Assembly: GCA_022570795.1 (NCBI GenBank)
Contig: JAKUDP010000003.1
Location: 1,674,001 to 1,738,000, forward strand
Origin: Sphaerulina vaccinii
Taxonomy: Eukaryota > Ascomycota > Dothideomycetes > Mycosphaerellales > Mycosphaerellaceae
DNA length: 64,000 nt
Reading direction: 5' to 3'
Numbering within the stretch: the first letter of the stretch is position 1; each line of letters opens with the position of its first letter. A program made the translations under genes and the position numbers. Below the pieces are notes generated by a model, which made no database searches, had not been told where the DNA came from, and worked only from the letters and a program-made list of their open reading frames with translations. Shown here piece after piece: positions 54,373 to 64,000 of this stretch.

Positions 54373-55380
54373 TCGTACGCCATGAAGCTAGCTCTGGTCA
54401 GCTGGTCTAGTAGTCCTTTCCAATCAGCATGCTGATCTCGACCTGGCGGCTATGTGCGATCTGGTTGATTGAAAGCACATCGATGCGTATAGTTCGTGTC
54501 TGAAACTTGGCCATATATCAAAAGCACCCTGCCCGGATCTTGAGTAGCATGGTCGCTGGCTCAAGTCGCAGAGATGGAGGTTAGGGATAGCCTGTGTCTT
54601 TGGAGAGATCTCTGTCTATCGTAAGCACCCTGTCCAAATCCTGAGTAGTGTGGTTTCTCGTTTGTGCGCAGAGATGAGTGCTATATCTAGCGAGCGTCTA
54701 ATGAGCCGTAATCTTCCTATAGCACCCAGATCAGATCCTAAGTGGTATAGTGGCCAGCCTGATCTGCAGAGAGGAAGCCATGGTGACTATGTATCTCTGA
54801 AAGCCCGGCATTTCATTGGCTGCGACCTGTCCGGAACCTTGACCTGACGACCTGGTACGGGTAGGTCGTGCTTCCAGCCACCATCTTACTGACCGCAGAC
54901 AGCTGTAGAACGTCCATGTTCGTCAAACCATCCGGGACACAAAGCCATGGTGGCTATGTATTACTGAGAATCGGCAATTCATTGGCGGCGACCTGGTCGG
55001 GACCTAAGTGACTTGGTCGCTAGCTAGACACCCGAGGACAGAAGCTAAATTTGGCAAGGATCTCTGGTTCCTCGTGCTGTCCTTAACAGCACCCTATTCG
55101 GAACCAGAGTGGTATAGTCGACAGCCTAATCCACAGAGACGGACTCCAAGGTCATCAAGTATCTCTGATTCCACGTGTTCTCCTCGACAGCGACCTATCC
55201 GGATCATAAGAAGCTTAGTGGCCAGCCAGATACGCAGAGATAGAAGCTAGAGTTAGCAAGTATCTCTGATTCCATGCGACCTTTTCAACAGCACCCTGTC
55301 CGGAGCCTAAGTGGTATAGTGGCCAGCAATTTTGCAGAGTTAGAGCGTTTATCTACGCCCTGGGTATCGTATGTGAGGCT
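54227..55380. repeat. 101-bp degenerate tandem repeat
   Basis: Units begin AGCACCCTGTCCGGANCCTA, followed by AGTGGTATAGTGGCCAGCC, CGCAGAGATNGAAGCTA and GTATCTCTGATTCC. Starts: 54524, 54623, 54720, 54821, 54985, 55086, 55187, 55288, with an outlying related unit at 54227. Steps are 97-101 nt except where a carrier-gene fragment is lodged. The last unit runs directly into the 3' end of the intact carrier gene, and the 54227 unit runs into a carrier 3' fragment at 54341, so repeat and gene tail were copied together. The AGTGGTATAGTGG stretch resembles a tRNA D-arm/A box; a tRNA-derived origin is only a guess. Confidence 0.85.
54841..54936 (-). pseudogene. Carrier-gene fragment lodged inside a 101-bp repeat unit
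   Basis: ACCTGGTACGGGTAGGTCGT to GAACGTCCATGTTCGTCAAACC matches the intact gene at about 55600-55690 (the VSKMVAGSVTYPYQVVRARL codons and upstream). Repeat sequence resumes right after it at AAGCCATGGTGGCTATGTAT, as in the neighbouring unit, so the fragment replaced or entered part of one repeat unit. Confidence 0.8.
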
Positions 55381-55405
55381 ATCCACCTCATTGCCTTATG
55401 CATAT

Positions 55406-56410
55406 TCAGTCCTCTTTCTTCATGTAGAACTTGACGTTTTCGTAGACCAAGAAGGTCACGCAAGTGCTGGGAACGACCCTCACCAGGTTAGGCCCTAACC
55501 CCTTGTAGAACCCAGCAACTCCCTCGTTCCTGAAGACCTTCTTCACCACGTCAATAGCCCCATTGTACTTCGTCGACGCATCGTAGGTCTGAAGCCTAGC
55601 CCTCACCACCTGGTACGGGTAGGTAACACTGCCAGCAACCATCTTACTCACAGCAGATAGCTGCAAAACGTCCATATTCGTAAGCCCATCCATACCACCC
55701 TCCCTGTGCTGAGCCCATAAGTCCTTGAGCTGCTCGTATGCCATGAATTGGATCGCACCATGACTGACACCAAACAAGCTAGGCACCATTCCGCGATAGA
55801 AGCCCTTGATTCCCTCACTCTTGTAGAGACTGGTAGTACCTGACACGATACTCTTGTAGGCGCCTGGCGCGTCCCTCGAAGTGCTCAGCATTCTCGTCTT
55901 GATCACCCAGATTGGGTTAGTAGCCACACCTGTCAGTACTCCGCTAATGCCACTTGCAAGCGCGTAGTCCAAGCCGCTCAACTGAGAACTGCCTGTGTTG
56001 CTGTGTCTTACAGATCCGACAAACTCCTTGATCTTTCCGTAACACATGAAGTACATTGCCCAACTGACAGAGTTGCCAATCAGGTTCGGCATCAATCCGC
56101 GGTAGAAGGCGCGTATGATCTCTCTGCTCAGAGCAGGAGATCCTCGGTTGAGGTTTGCCAGTTCTGGAGAGCGGCCTTGCTTTGCTTCGCCATAGATCTG
56201 TCGGATGACGCGAACAGCAGCTCCTCTCCTAGAGGTAAGCGACTTGCCGTCATTCTGTTCGAGTTGGAGGCGGGTTTTGATAACGTCGAATGGATGAATG
56301 ACCAGGGTGGAGATGGCGCCTGCGCTCAGGCCGGCGACAGCTTCGACCACTGACGAGTTAATGTTGACGGAGGGTTGGCGACCCTCGAGCGGTGGATAGA
56401 CTCGAGGCAT
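55406..56410 (-). CDS. FLX1: Mitochondrial carrier, FAD/folate transporter FLX1-like
   Basis: Inner-membrane solute carrier of the SLC25 family. 334 residues, single exon from MPRVYPPLEGRQPSVNINSS at 56410. Three repeats each carry the Px[D/E]xx[K/R] signature: HPFDVIKTRLQL, NPIWVIKTRML and YPYQVVRARLQTYD. The Trp in the second signature and Gln in the third are typical of the FLX1/folate-pyrimidine nucleotide subgroup. Ends FLVYENVKFYMKKED. It is divergently placed 405 bp from the MYND gene. This is the only intact copy; fragments of its last third lie on both sides (53.0-54.9 and 61.4-62.0 kb). Substrate FAD is inferred from the subgroup. Confidence 0.92.
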   Translation of the reverse strand: MPRVYPPLEGRQPSVNINSSVVEAVAGLSAGAISTLVIHPFDVIKTRLQLEQNDGKSLTSRRGAAVRVIRQIYGEAKQGRSPELANLNRGSPALSREIIRAFYRGLMPNLIGNSVSWAMYFMCYGKIKEFVGSVRHSNTGSSQLSGLDYALASGISGVLTGVATNPIWVIKTRMLSTSRDAPGAYKSIVSGTTSLYKSEGIKGFYRGMVPSLFGVSHGAIQFMAYEQLKDLWAQHREGGMDGLTNMDVLQLSAVSKMVAGSVTYPYQVVRARLQTYDASTKYNGAIDVVKKVFRNEGVAGFYKGLGPNLVRVVPSTCVTFLVYENVKFYMKKED

Positions 56411-56815
56411 CTCGAAGTCGGAAAACAGGAATCGGCGGAGCGGTGTCGTTCATGCTGTCATTTCGCTGTGCAAGGAGTGTCTGCGAGCGCGTGCTCGTGA
56501 ATGTGGTGATTGTCGCTGTCGTCGTGCTGTTGTCGTCGTGCCCTGACCGGTATTGTTGGTCGGTGAGCGAAAGAAAGACAGAGAGAGAAATCGTGAAGCT
56601 CACACAACCGATGTCATTGCTGTCGGCGTAGCGGGTCAAGTTGGCCGCGTGGTTGATTAAGGCACGGAAGGTTTTGACGGGGAGAGCCCTTGAAATTGAT
56701 GGTGAAGTGGCTGAGGCGGCTGCCTTGGCGCTCTGTCTTCTCAGGCACTCCCCGATCAACGACCACCACCAACACCAACCCAGCCAATCTCTTCAACAGG
56801 CCGACACCAACCGGA

Positions 56816-57215
56816 ATGGCAGACTCGATAGCAGAAGCATCAGGCTCCGCGCAGAGCAATGCGGCCAGCACGTCTTCATCAGGTAGAGTTCTGCCTTCCA
56901 GATGAGAAGTCCGCCATTGCTAAAGCCACACCAGAAAACTCAGCACCAGTTCCTGCTGCGCTCTGTGGCAACTGCAATAAAGCAGAAACTTCTGAAGATG
57001 AAGACACTCCGCCCATCTTAAAGCCATGCACGATGTGCCATAGTGTCTCGTACTGCTCGCGAGACTGCAAGAAGGCACATGCAAAGAAGCACAAGAAGGT
57101 CTGCGCAGGTCTGGCACAGGAGTACTCCAAGACTGCGCCAGTGAAGATGGCGTCGCGAGCTGCTCCGAAAGACAACTTCCGTGGCGGTTTGCAGAAGTGG
57201 CAGTTCGATACTTGA
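56816..57215 (+). CDS. MYND zinc-finger protein
   Basis: Small protein with a MYND finger: CGNCNKAE, then LKPCTMCHSVSYCSRDCKKA and KKHKKVC, the C-x2-C...C-x2-C...C-x3-C...H-x3-C order of protein-binding MYND fingers. The most natural start is MADSIAEASGSAQSNAAS at 56816, but that frame must shift to reach DEKSAIAKATPENSAP. Removing the 19 nt GTAGAGTTCTGCCTTCCAG (56883-56901) joins them perfectly as SSSDEKS. That length is far below normal fungal introns, so it may be a micro-intron, an insertion or a sequence error. Without it, translation would start at 56859 (MRPARLHQVEF). Role unknown, probably transcription or chromatin-related. Confidence 0.8.
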
Positions 57216-58968
57216 GATGATAGTGGCGAGGACTGATTGAAGAAAAGTGTGGAAGTAGGCTCATGTGCTGAGGAGTACTGTGGCGAGGACTGATGAGATA
57301 TGAGAAATGAGAGTAGACTGTTGAGGAAAGTACCAGTGACTGACTCAAAAGCATATGGGAAGGCACCCTCGGTGTGTCGCAGACTGGTCCCGGCTGCAGC
57401 GACGAAAGCGAGCTTACGAGACCTGACTTTCTAGCTGCGAGAGTATCCGGATCACTGCTTCGCGCGCTCGAAGAAAGCGGTAGCAGACAACGCGCCGCGA
57501 AGCGCCCCATACAAAGAGTCTTTGGATATATTGATATTGATACGAGACAATGCAGTCGATGCCATGCAACGCTAGGAGTCATGATCAGTACTGTGCACAG
57601 GACTCGGCCTCACCCTTCTCCAGCTTTAGACTTCGGAAGTCTTCGCTGCACAATACCGAACTTCACGAGTCCAGCTCTCCCTATCGCAGGAGGAGTGCAT
57701 GAGCTCTGTCCTGCTGTATTCCACTTCTGGATGCATCGTGTATAGAAGACTCGTCCGGGCAAGGACTGCAATAGTCACAGCCGAGATGGCAAGAGCCCTA
57801 GACACCATCGCAAAACGACCGAACACTCAATCTCATAGCGACCATGAGCGAGGCACGAGTGACTTGATCGTTAGAGGTTCACATCGAAGTACACCTCGGA
57901 GTCTCAAGCAGACGCTTCTGACGGGACATAAATGAGCCTCTGGTGGCGACTGTACAGTCGAGGTTGCGCTTCAGGACAAGGTAACTTCTGGCTCAATGCA
58001 CGCGGCACTCCTTACACTCAGCTCGCCTTTGATTGAGATGGCCAGTTCAATGCTGTACTGGCCACTGCCGCGGCATTGGAACTCTGTACTTACCGCACCC
58101 GGGCTGATGGGTGCAACACTGCATACGGCCCCTTTGTGCTTCTCTTGAGCTGCGCTGCATGTCCTGCAGGCAGCATCTGACGATGGCATGTGACGATGTC
58201 CAGTCTGCGATGCCATCTTGACTGTGTCTTGTGTAGTGCTCAGCGAAGGCTAGTGCAGCCGGAAGTTTGTGGCCCTGGAATCTGGTTCAAGGGTTACCTC
58301 CCACTGGCAGCCGGACACCACAGTATATGACAAGAGTAGCTGTGGCGCCTCCGTTCCAGCTTGATCTCCGCGAAGACTTAATTCCTGGTCCAAACAGCTT
58401 TACTTGCTACCAATCGCTGTCCACTCTCAATGCTTCAGATTGCTGCCCTGAGAAGAGAGCTCGCCATTTGGATAGCCGCATCTTGGCTTGCCTCTGGAAT
58501 GCTGCAGACTAGAGAAGACTGCTCTATCGGAGTGGCAGAGCTGACTGTTCAGGCTCGCGCAGGAGTTGGCTACGAACCATCGTGTTTCGCGAGGCTTCGG
58601 TGTGCGATAAGCTGGCACAAAGGCGCTCTGGTCTTGTTATTTTGGACGTGCCTAGGCGAATGTTCTGGTCAGCTGTAGATGTGTCTATACTTACCGGCTT
58701 CGTGCAAAGTCGCAACTGTACGAGCGGGATGGCGATGGACTTCGCTGAGACTTGCGTTTCGTGAGCACATATATCGGCTGTCGTCTAAGATATTGCCAGA
58801 TCTGGCGTAGCGTACCGTTAGGGCGCAGCGCTCGGGCAGACGCCTCCATGGACCCTTATTGCATAAGGAACTCTAATGCACCTGGAGACCTCTCTTCGTC
58901 TAAAACATCCACCTGGGCATTCTCCTTCGCAGGCACCGCGCATCGCTGCTCGCCGTGTATGCAGCAAT
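57216..58968. other. Intergenic, no supported gene
   Basis: Several medium ORFs on both strands (for example 57374-57745 plus) show no motif and overlap each other. I see no gene; the right end is the promoter of the Zn2Cys6 factor. Confidence 0.5.
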
Positions 58969-60978
58969 ATGGATGATACTGCACCCCGCAAAAGGCAAAG
59001 GACTTCAACTGGACCAAGGACGCGTACTGGATGCACTAGCTGCAAGTAAGTGTTCGGAATTGTTTCCCGCATTCACTGATCTGACTGGAGCAGACAGAAG
59101 CACATCAAATGCAATGAGGCTAAGCCAGTATGTGGCTACTGCTACCGCATGGACACGATTTGTGACTACCCAGATCCAACGACGTTACAAAGGCGACGAA
59201 AGCGAGATCCCAACCAGATCGTATTTCGAAAGAGCTGGACACCGACGACTCCCGAGTCTCTTGCTTCGCCGCGATCCACAGTCTCTATATCCACGATATG
59301 TTCGCCGCCTTCACCCAGAAGAGCCTCTACTGACATGGGATATCGCGTATTGGAGTACTTCCATCGGCAAACTGTGCCTATGATCGCCCACTTCTTTCCC
59401 TCCGACTTCTGGACGAAGAGCTTGCCACAGATGTCAGAGTCTGTCCCTGCCATTAAACATTGTGTTCTGGCGCTGGGCTCATGGCACCTCACGATGGACA
59501 CATCTAATATACCCTCTTCGCCACAGACACCAAGCACTGACCACACCGAGTTGATGTTCTCTGCCGACAACTACAGTAAAGCCATCTCGTCTCTGGCCAA
59601 TGACACTCTAGCTAATAGCCTGGACTCATCCTCTTTGGAAGTCACACTACTAGCATGCGTCTTGTTCGCCATCTACGAGAGCTTGCGTGGAGCGCGTACA
59701 CAACTCACCATGCACGTTCGACAAGGCCTCAACCTAGCACGCCAGCCAGGTCTCACTGGTAGCTTGACCGGCGTAGCTGAATTCGCCACAAGGCAACTCG
59801 CCTTACTACGTCTTGGCCAAGAAATGCGAGCACCCATCGTTGACTCCATAAGCTCATCTCTGGAAGACTCACTTGCTGACGTGTCCTCTCGAATCTCCGA
59901 GGTGGAGCAAGATGGTACCGCTCCTTTTCTAGACCAAATGGCAGCCGAGGTACAGAAAATGGGCAATGATGTATATCGCTTCGCAAGGAAGTGTAATGCT
60001 GGAGTATACGTCGATAATCAGCCTCTTCGAGACTTCGAACGACAGCAGCTCCAATATCGATGTGCTGACCTACGAGAGGAGCTAACGCACTCATCACGGC
60101 GTCCTCTCGCCGCGAGGAGCCAGACCTCGGAGAATTGTGCTCACCGCTCGAACACATCGTCCTCTGTGAGCAGCGACCAAGATATTGTACATCCAGACGA
60201 GAATCCCCGTGAAATCGCACCAGGTCTGGGAGAGGTTCCAACGTTTGATCGCCTAACGCAAGGCTCCGAATCGGACACAGCTGGATTGAAGATACTCAAA
60301 GCCCGACTGGAACTGAGCTGGATCATGCTACGGATATGCTGGCGCTTATACCAAACATCCTTCGACCCATATGTTGCCAACTTTGCCAAGATTATCAAGC
60401 TCGCCACTGAAGTCTTGGTCCCACAATCAGGCTTAGAAGAACGTCGACCATTTGCCTTCTCAGTCAACCTTGGCTTGATACCACTACTATTCTACGTTTC
60501 AAGACTATGTCGTCATCCTGAGCTACGAAGGAAAGCAGTAGACCTGCTCGATACATGTCCAAGAATCGAAGGTTTATGGCATGCACGAGAAGCAGCGGCA
60601 GTGGCAAGGTTCGTGATTGCACTGGAAGAGATGCCAGCGAAAGATATCGATGACCTTGATGAAGAGCTTAGCGAGGACTTGCGTACCTGGACGATGATAC
60701 CTGAAGGGCGTCGAGTACATTCTGTTCGCTTCGCACGAGATGATGGCATGCAGGACGAGGATCAGCTTCATGTGACAGTCATGCTGCGACCTGAGGCTGC
60801 TGTGGTACAGCTTGAACAGAAGGAGTATCACATCAGCTGTGAAGAGTGGGCGAGTGGACGCGGAGATTTACAGAATGTGTTGCAGACAGCAAGTCCTGAG
60901 GCTTGGCCTGTGCGTGTTGAGACATATGTGTTCTTTGAAGAGGTGCCTTCGGCTGACGAGTCCTGTGCTGGGCCGTGA
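58969..60978 (+). CDS. Zn2Cys6 fungal transcription factor
   Basis: Nuclear DNA-binding regulator. The binuclear zinc cluster is split by an intron: exon 1 58969-59045 starts MDDTAPRKRQRTSTGPRTRT and ends in GCTSC plus two bases; a 48-nt intron (GTAAGT...GAGCAG, 59046-59093) follows; exon 2 from 59094 reads KQKHIKC, then NEAKPVCGYCYRMDTIC. Spliced, the spacing is C-x2-C-x6-C-x6-C-x2-C-x6-C, a complete cluster. Starting at the first Met of the long frame (59149) would lose it. The rest is the fungal-specific middle homology type: VLEYFHRQTVPMIAHFF, CVLALGSWHLTMD, LLACVLFAIYESLRGARTQL and a regulatory C terminus. Targets unknown; its neighbours are a MYND gene and an OPT transporter. Confidence 0.93.
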
Positions 60979-61439
60979 TCGATGGGACAGATCTCAACTC
61001 ACAATTTTCTGATCCCTCTCCGCCCTTTCCACACGCCATTTCGGACGCGGATCAACCAGTGAAGCCAATTGAGAGAGGAATCAGAGTGATATCTGGATAT
61101 CTGAAACTAAGCACAACGCTAAGTTGCAACAACAACAACGAGGATTCAACTTCAGATACGACAAGTCTGACATTGACAAGCCCACCGGGAATACTTCCAG
61201 TATTCCATCTCTCTCATACCGACACCGACGCCATGTCGATGACCAACTTACAATAAAGAGAAGAGATCGTGGATCTGGCATGAGACCCACCGTCTTCTAT
61301 ACAACAGATGAGAGAACTGAGAGAAATATTCCTTGACGAACATGACAACTTTCGAGCGTCCAAGGCAGCAGCTCTACGAAACAGTCCTCGACATCTTCGA
61401 CTACCTAGCAACCCGAGAAATGATATCTACACAATTTGC
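60979..61439. other. 3' flank of the transcription factor, no gene seen
   Basis: Short overlapping ORFs with Ser/Thr/Asn-rich translation, no motif. The degenerate carrier copy begins within or just after this stretch. Confidence 0.45.
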
Positions 61440-61770
61440 TCTGCTCTACAAGCTCTGCTCTCTGTACAGGCTACCTCTCATACCACGTGACGCACAGTCA
61501 TGGTGCTATCCAATTCGACTGGTGGGCCCCACACAAGGGTGGCACGGCTGCTGTGACAAACATGGACGTCCTAGAGTTGTCTGCTCGTAGCAACAGAACG
61601 GCCAGAAGCACCACCCACCCCTCTCGGGCCAGGTCGTAGGGCACGGCTACAGACGTACGATGTCACCAAGAGGTACAATGGAGCTTGATATGTGGTTTTG
61701 ACGGAAGCTGGTGAAAATGACGCCGAGCACTTGTGTCACACTCCACGCATATGAGAGTGCGAACTCTACA
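61440..61770 (+). pseudogene. Degenerate carrier-gene copy, plus strand
   Basis: Opposite orientation to the intact gene. Recognisable pieces in order: SHGAIQF (about 61497), TNMDVLELSAR (about 61560; intact gene TNMDVLQLSAV), RLQTYDVTKRYNGA (about 61645) and PSTCVTLHAYES (about 61712), each broken by indels or stops. It spans roughly the last third of the carrier, then leads into two further copies of only the last codons. Confidence 0.85.
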
Positions 61771-61821
61771 TGAGGAAGGAGAAAGCGGGTAGTCTCACAT
61801 GAGATGCGCAAATTGTATCAC

Positions 61822-61884
61822 GTTCCAAGCATTTGCGTGCTCTTTTTGGTCACGAGAACGTAGGGTTCTACCTTCGCCGCATGT
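61822..61884 (+). pseudogene. Extra copy of carrier C-terminal codons, number 2
   Basis: VPSICVLFLV matches VPSTCVTFLV of the intact gene, then ACGAGAACGTAGGGTTCTAC parallels its YENVKFY codons with an indel. A tandem tail copy about 110 nt after the previous one. Confidence 0.75.
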
Positions 61885-61894
61885 GAGAGGAATT

Positions 61895-61963
61895 ATTGAT
61901 AGCACTTGCGCGAATTTTTTAGTCCGCGGGGAAGTCAAATCATACGTGAAGCAGGAGGACTGA
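61895..61963 (+). pseudogene. Extra copy of carrier C-terminal codons, number 3
   Basis: Frame IDSTCANFLVRGEVKSYV followed by KQED and a TGA stop aligns without gaps to the last 22 residues of the intact carrier, stop codon included. The best-preserved tail copy, although only 23 codons remain. Confidence 0.8.
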
Positions 61964-63230
61964 GGATACAAGAGGATATCAAGAATTTCAGCCAGAGCAA
62001 TTTAGCTGGCGGAAGTGGTTACCTGCAGCTACGTTCTCCTTAGGGTTGCCCGAAACCCCCGGGACAACGAGGAGGTCTTCATCTTGCACTTACGCAGAGT
62101 TTGGATGAGGCCTTTCGAATTTGGATGCGCAGATATGAATGTGTGTAAGATCTGAAGTCAAGGTCGCAAAAGTGCCCACTGGAGAGTAGATCAAATAGTG
62201 GATGTTTTGAGTTCTTTGTACCGATCCATGATAGCTCACTTGCTACACCAGATATCAGATAAGGTCAACAGAAGGTGTAAGCGTAAGTCATGCTATCCAC
62301 TAGATAGATCGCACTACGCTGGTATACACGTGCTTGTGCTAGCCCTCGTTGCACCCCTGCCAGTATTCTACGGTGTTCGGAGTCGAAACTTCTCTTTTGT
62401 TGAGTCAGCATTTCTATTCCTTCCTTCCTCATAACTTATTCTTGACTTCATCTCCTTCCTCTTCCCTTCTCATAACAACATTCTCAAGAATCTCACCCAT
62501 TCGCGCCAGTCCGACTCCACGCAGATCATCCAGACCAGCTACGATTAGGGCCTGCTCCACCAAGATGCATCGCCTGTGCTCCACGCGACTCCACGTGGAT
62601 CGCGGCCAGAACAGCTCACCCGTGTGGTCGATGCTATCGCCTACCTTACGGCTTCCAAGAGCGCATCTCGGAAGCGGATCTTGACCTGCTTTCAGAAATG
62701 GTGCTATCTTTAAGATCTAAGTTGCCACAGCTACCCTACCACGATGGAGTCGCCCTTATCGAGACCACGAGAGAACCTCGGAACATAACTTCCTTTGCTC
62801 AGCCCTTCATCGCACAGCGCCAGTACGGTGCTTCTGTGAGACAAAGAGCAGGCGTAGATTTCGACAGACACTTGAGATTGATGAGCGAGTACGAAGATCC
62901 GCCTATCAACCACATACAAATAAGCCTTGTACAAGGTCGCATCGTGGCAATCTTTTAGCTTCTTGACCTTCCAAAAGTGGACAGGCCTGCAACCTTGCAG
63001 CTTATTATTATTGCTTGAATTTGGCATACCGCTGTGCTGTCCTCATCCACGCCAATATGGCGTATGATAAGAAGTACCTTGGCAGTTGCACTCCAATGTT
63101 ACTGTGCCCTTACACGCCTGGGAGAGCACGAGATAGGCAGAATCGGAGGTGTTCAGTTTTACTTATCTCGCAGTGTTGGCCCTACCTCTCCATTGAGTGA
63201 GCTTTGAATGTCTTGATCTCAATCTCAGAA
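61964..63230. other. Intergenic before the second OPT gene
   Basis: No gene I can support. Short frames such as 62698-62958 have no motif and no neighbouring splice partners that I trust. Contains the promoter of the OPT gene. Confidence 0.45.
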
Positions 63231-64000
63231 ATGGCGTCAAACATCTTTGATGCGAAACCGTTTGCTGGTCTCGAGGAGCAGCCAGTTCCTCTTGCGAACG
63301 CGAACAGCCATCAAGGCAATGAGAAATCCGACAAGATCTTCGCCAGCGTCGAAGCGAGAGATGCCTCTGAAGAGCTTTCAGACAAGGACGGCTACCTCAG
63401 CAATCAGGAGCCTGACAACGACAACGCGATCATCATCACTGGTGAAGATGCAGCGTTGCATCTATTGCCTATGCGCGATGATGGCGATGCTTCCATTACC
63501 TTTCGCTCTATGGTTTTGTCGACTGGTCTCTCAGCATTCCAAGCTACGATGACCCAGATCTATACGGTATGCTAGCTCGAGCAGCCAGGCTGATGCCTCA
63601 AGCCATGTCACTGACAGAGCACTCTTACAGTTCAAACCAACTATGGTCACGATTCAAGGAACCTTCATCGTTCTGTGCGCGAAGACTTGCTCCTTCCCCA
63701 CTACTGCTACAACTAACGATGTCTCAGCATTGCATACTTCATAGGGAACGGGTGGGCACTCCTCTTCCCTCGAGGCGACATACTCACAGCACGCTGGAGA
63801 GAAAAGAACGGCCAAGGAAAGCTACCCTTCTGGTTGAAGGTCGCCAATTTCGTTAACTGGGGCCCTTGGTCTTTAAAAGAACATGCCATCTGCGCCATCA
63901 CAGCAACATCAGCCTCGAACGCCTCAGCCAGTATCATGGTCTTCGCAGCGCAAAAGCTCTTCTATGACCTGCCCATAAGCGCTACTACGGTCATCCTCTC
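63231..64000 (+). CDS. OPT-family oligopeptide transporter, 5' part (3' end outside window)
   Basis: Second OPT transporter. I start at MASNIFDAKPFAGLEEQ (63231), which follows nine residues of open frame from another ATG at 63204. Acidic N terminus, then FRSMVLSTGLSAFQATMTQI as the first helix. Two introns: 63567-63630 (64 nt, GTATGC...TTACAG) and 63675-63727 (53 nt, GTGCGC...CTCAG). The spliced order is QIYT-FKPTMVTIQGTFIVL-IAYFIGNGWALLFPRGD, then KLPFWLKVANFVNWGPWSLK, EHAICAITATSASNASASIM and the truncated LPISATTVIL. This matches OPT N-terminal parts. Different from the left-edge gene, since they cover non-overlapping parts of the protein; whether they are close paralogues cannot be judged here. 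Confidence 0.93.

Noticed and set aside
57374..57745. 123-codon plus-strand ORF after the MYND gene
   Set aside because: No motif, no splice partner, overlapped by a longer antisense ORF that runs through the MYND gene itself.
59149..60978. Transcription factor starting at 59149 without a DNA-binding domain
   Set aside because: An upstream exon and a clean 48-nt intron restore a full Zn2Cys6 cluster, so the short form is unlikely.
62698..62958. 86-codon ORF before the OPT gene
   Set aside because: No family resemblance; its neighbours upstream in other frames do not join with convincing splice sites.

Overview
This 64 kb window looks like nuclear DNA of a filamentous ascomycete (Pezizomycotina; I infer Dothideomycetes, Mycosphaerella-like). 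Genes carry short 48-121 nt GT-AG introns. Families seen include OPT transporters, a Zn2Cys6 regulator, a DUF7730-type protein, URC4, AIM25-type scramblase and an OTT_1508-like deaminase. Two sharply bounded TA-rich islands (about 3.1-11.1 kb and 16.8-21.3 kb) have the composition and stop-codon load expected of repeats mutated by RIP. No species can be named from sequence alone.

Layout. 1-2.7 kb: 3' end of an OPT oligopeptide transporter and a coiled-coil protein, then a 170-bp tandem duplication. 3.1-11.1 kb: TA-rich island with a broken, minus-strand Ty1/copia retrotransposon (gag, protease, integrase, RT-RNase H in order). 11.1-13.4 kb: secreted six-hairpin-glycosidase-like protein caught between the two islands. 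16.8-21.3 kb: second island, with a 60-bp tandem repeat that reads as a 20-residue protein repeat. 22.4-25.5 kb: MFS/monocarboxylate-type transporter with a nonsense codon, and a secreted, possibly GPI-anchored protein. 25.8-36.5 kb: a family of F-box-like paralogues (one frameshifted, one fused head-to-tail) on the minus strand, interrupted by RAD14/XPA, a broken extracellular-type gene, and a 1.9-kb array of about 13 dyad-symmetric units. 36.8-38.3 kb: a small tandem family with one intact gene, one tail fragment and one nonsense copy.

38.7-52.2 kb is the conserved core: alpha-methylacyl-CoA racemase-like CoA transferase, URC4-type uracil catabolism protein, tRNA-splicing endonuclease SEN2, mitochondrial scramblase, a tRNA with CAT anticodon, a DUF7730-like protein and a large protein ending in a deaminase-like domain. 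52.9-62 kb is centred on an intact mitochondrial FAD/folate-type carrier (FLX1-like). Its 3' end has been copied in fragments at least ten times on both sides, interleaved with a 101-bp tandem repeat and a second CAT tRNA. A MYND zinc-finger gene and a Zn2Cys6 transcription factor lie here too; the factor's DNA-binding domain is split by a 48-nt intron. The window ends in the 5' part of a second OPT transporter.

Most genes act independently (DNA repair, tRNA splicing, mitochondrial carrier, pyrimidine and fatty-acid metabolism). The most unusual structure is the 31.1-33.0 kb array. Paired GTCCAA half-sites 20 nt apart face paired TTGGAC half-sites 20 nt apart, with a 55-nt gap held almost constant in every unit while the sequence between has diverged. 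The amplified carrier-gene tails are the second.
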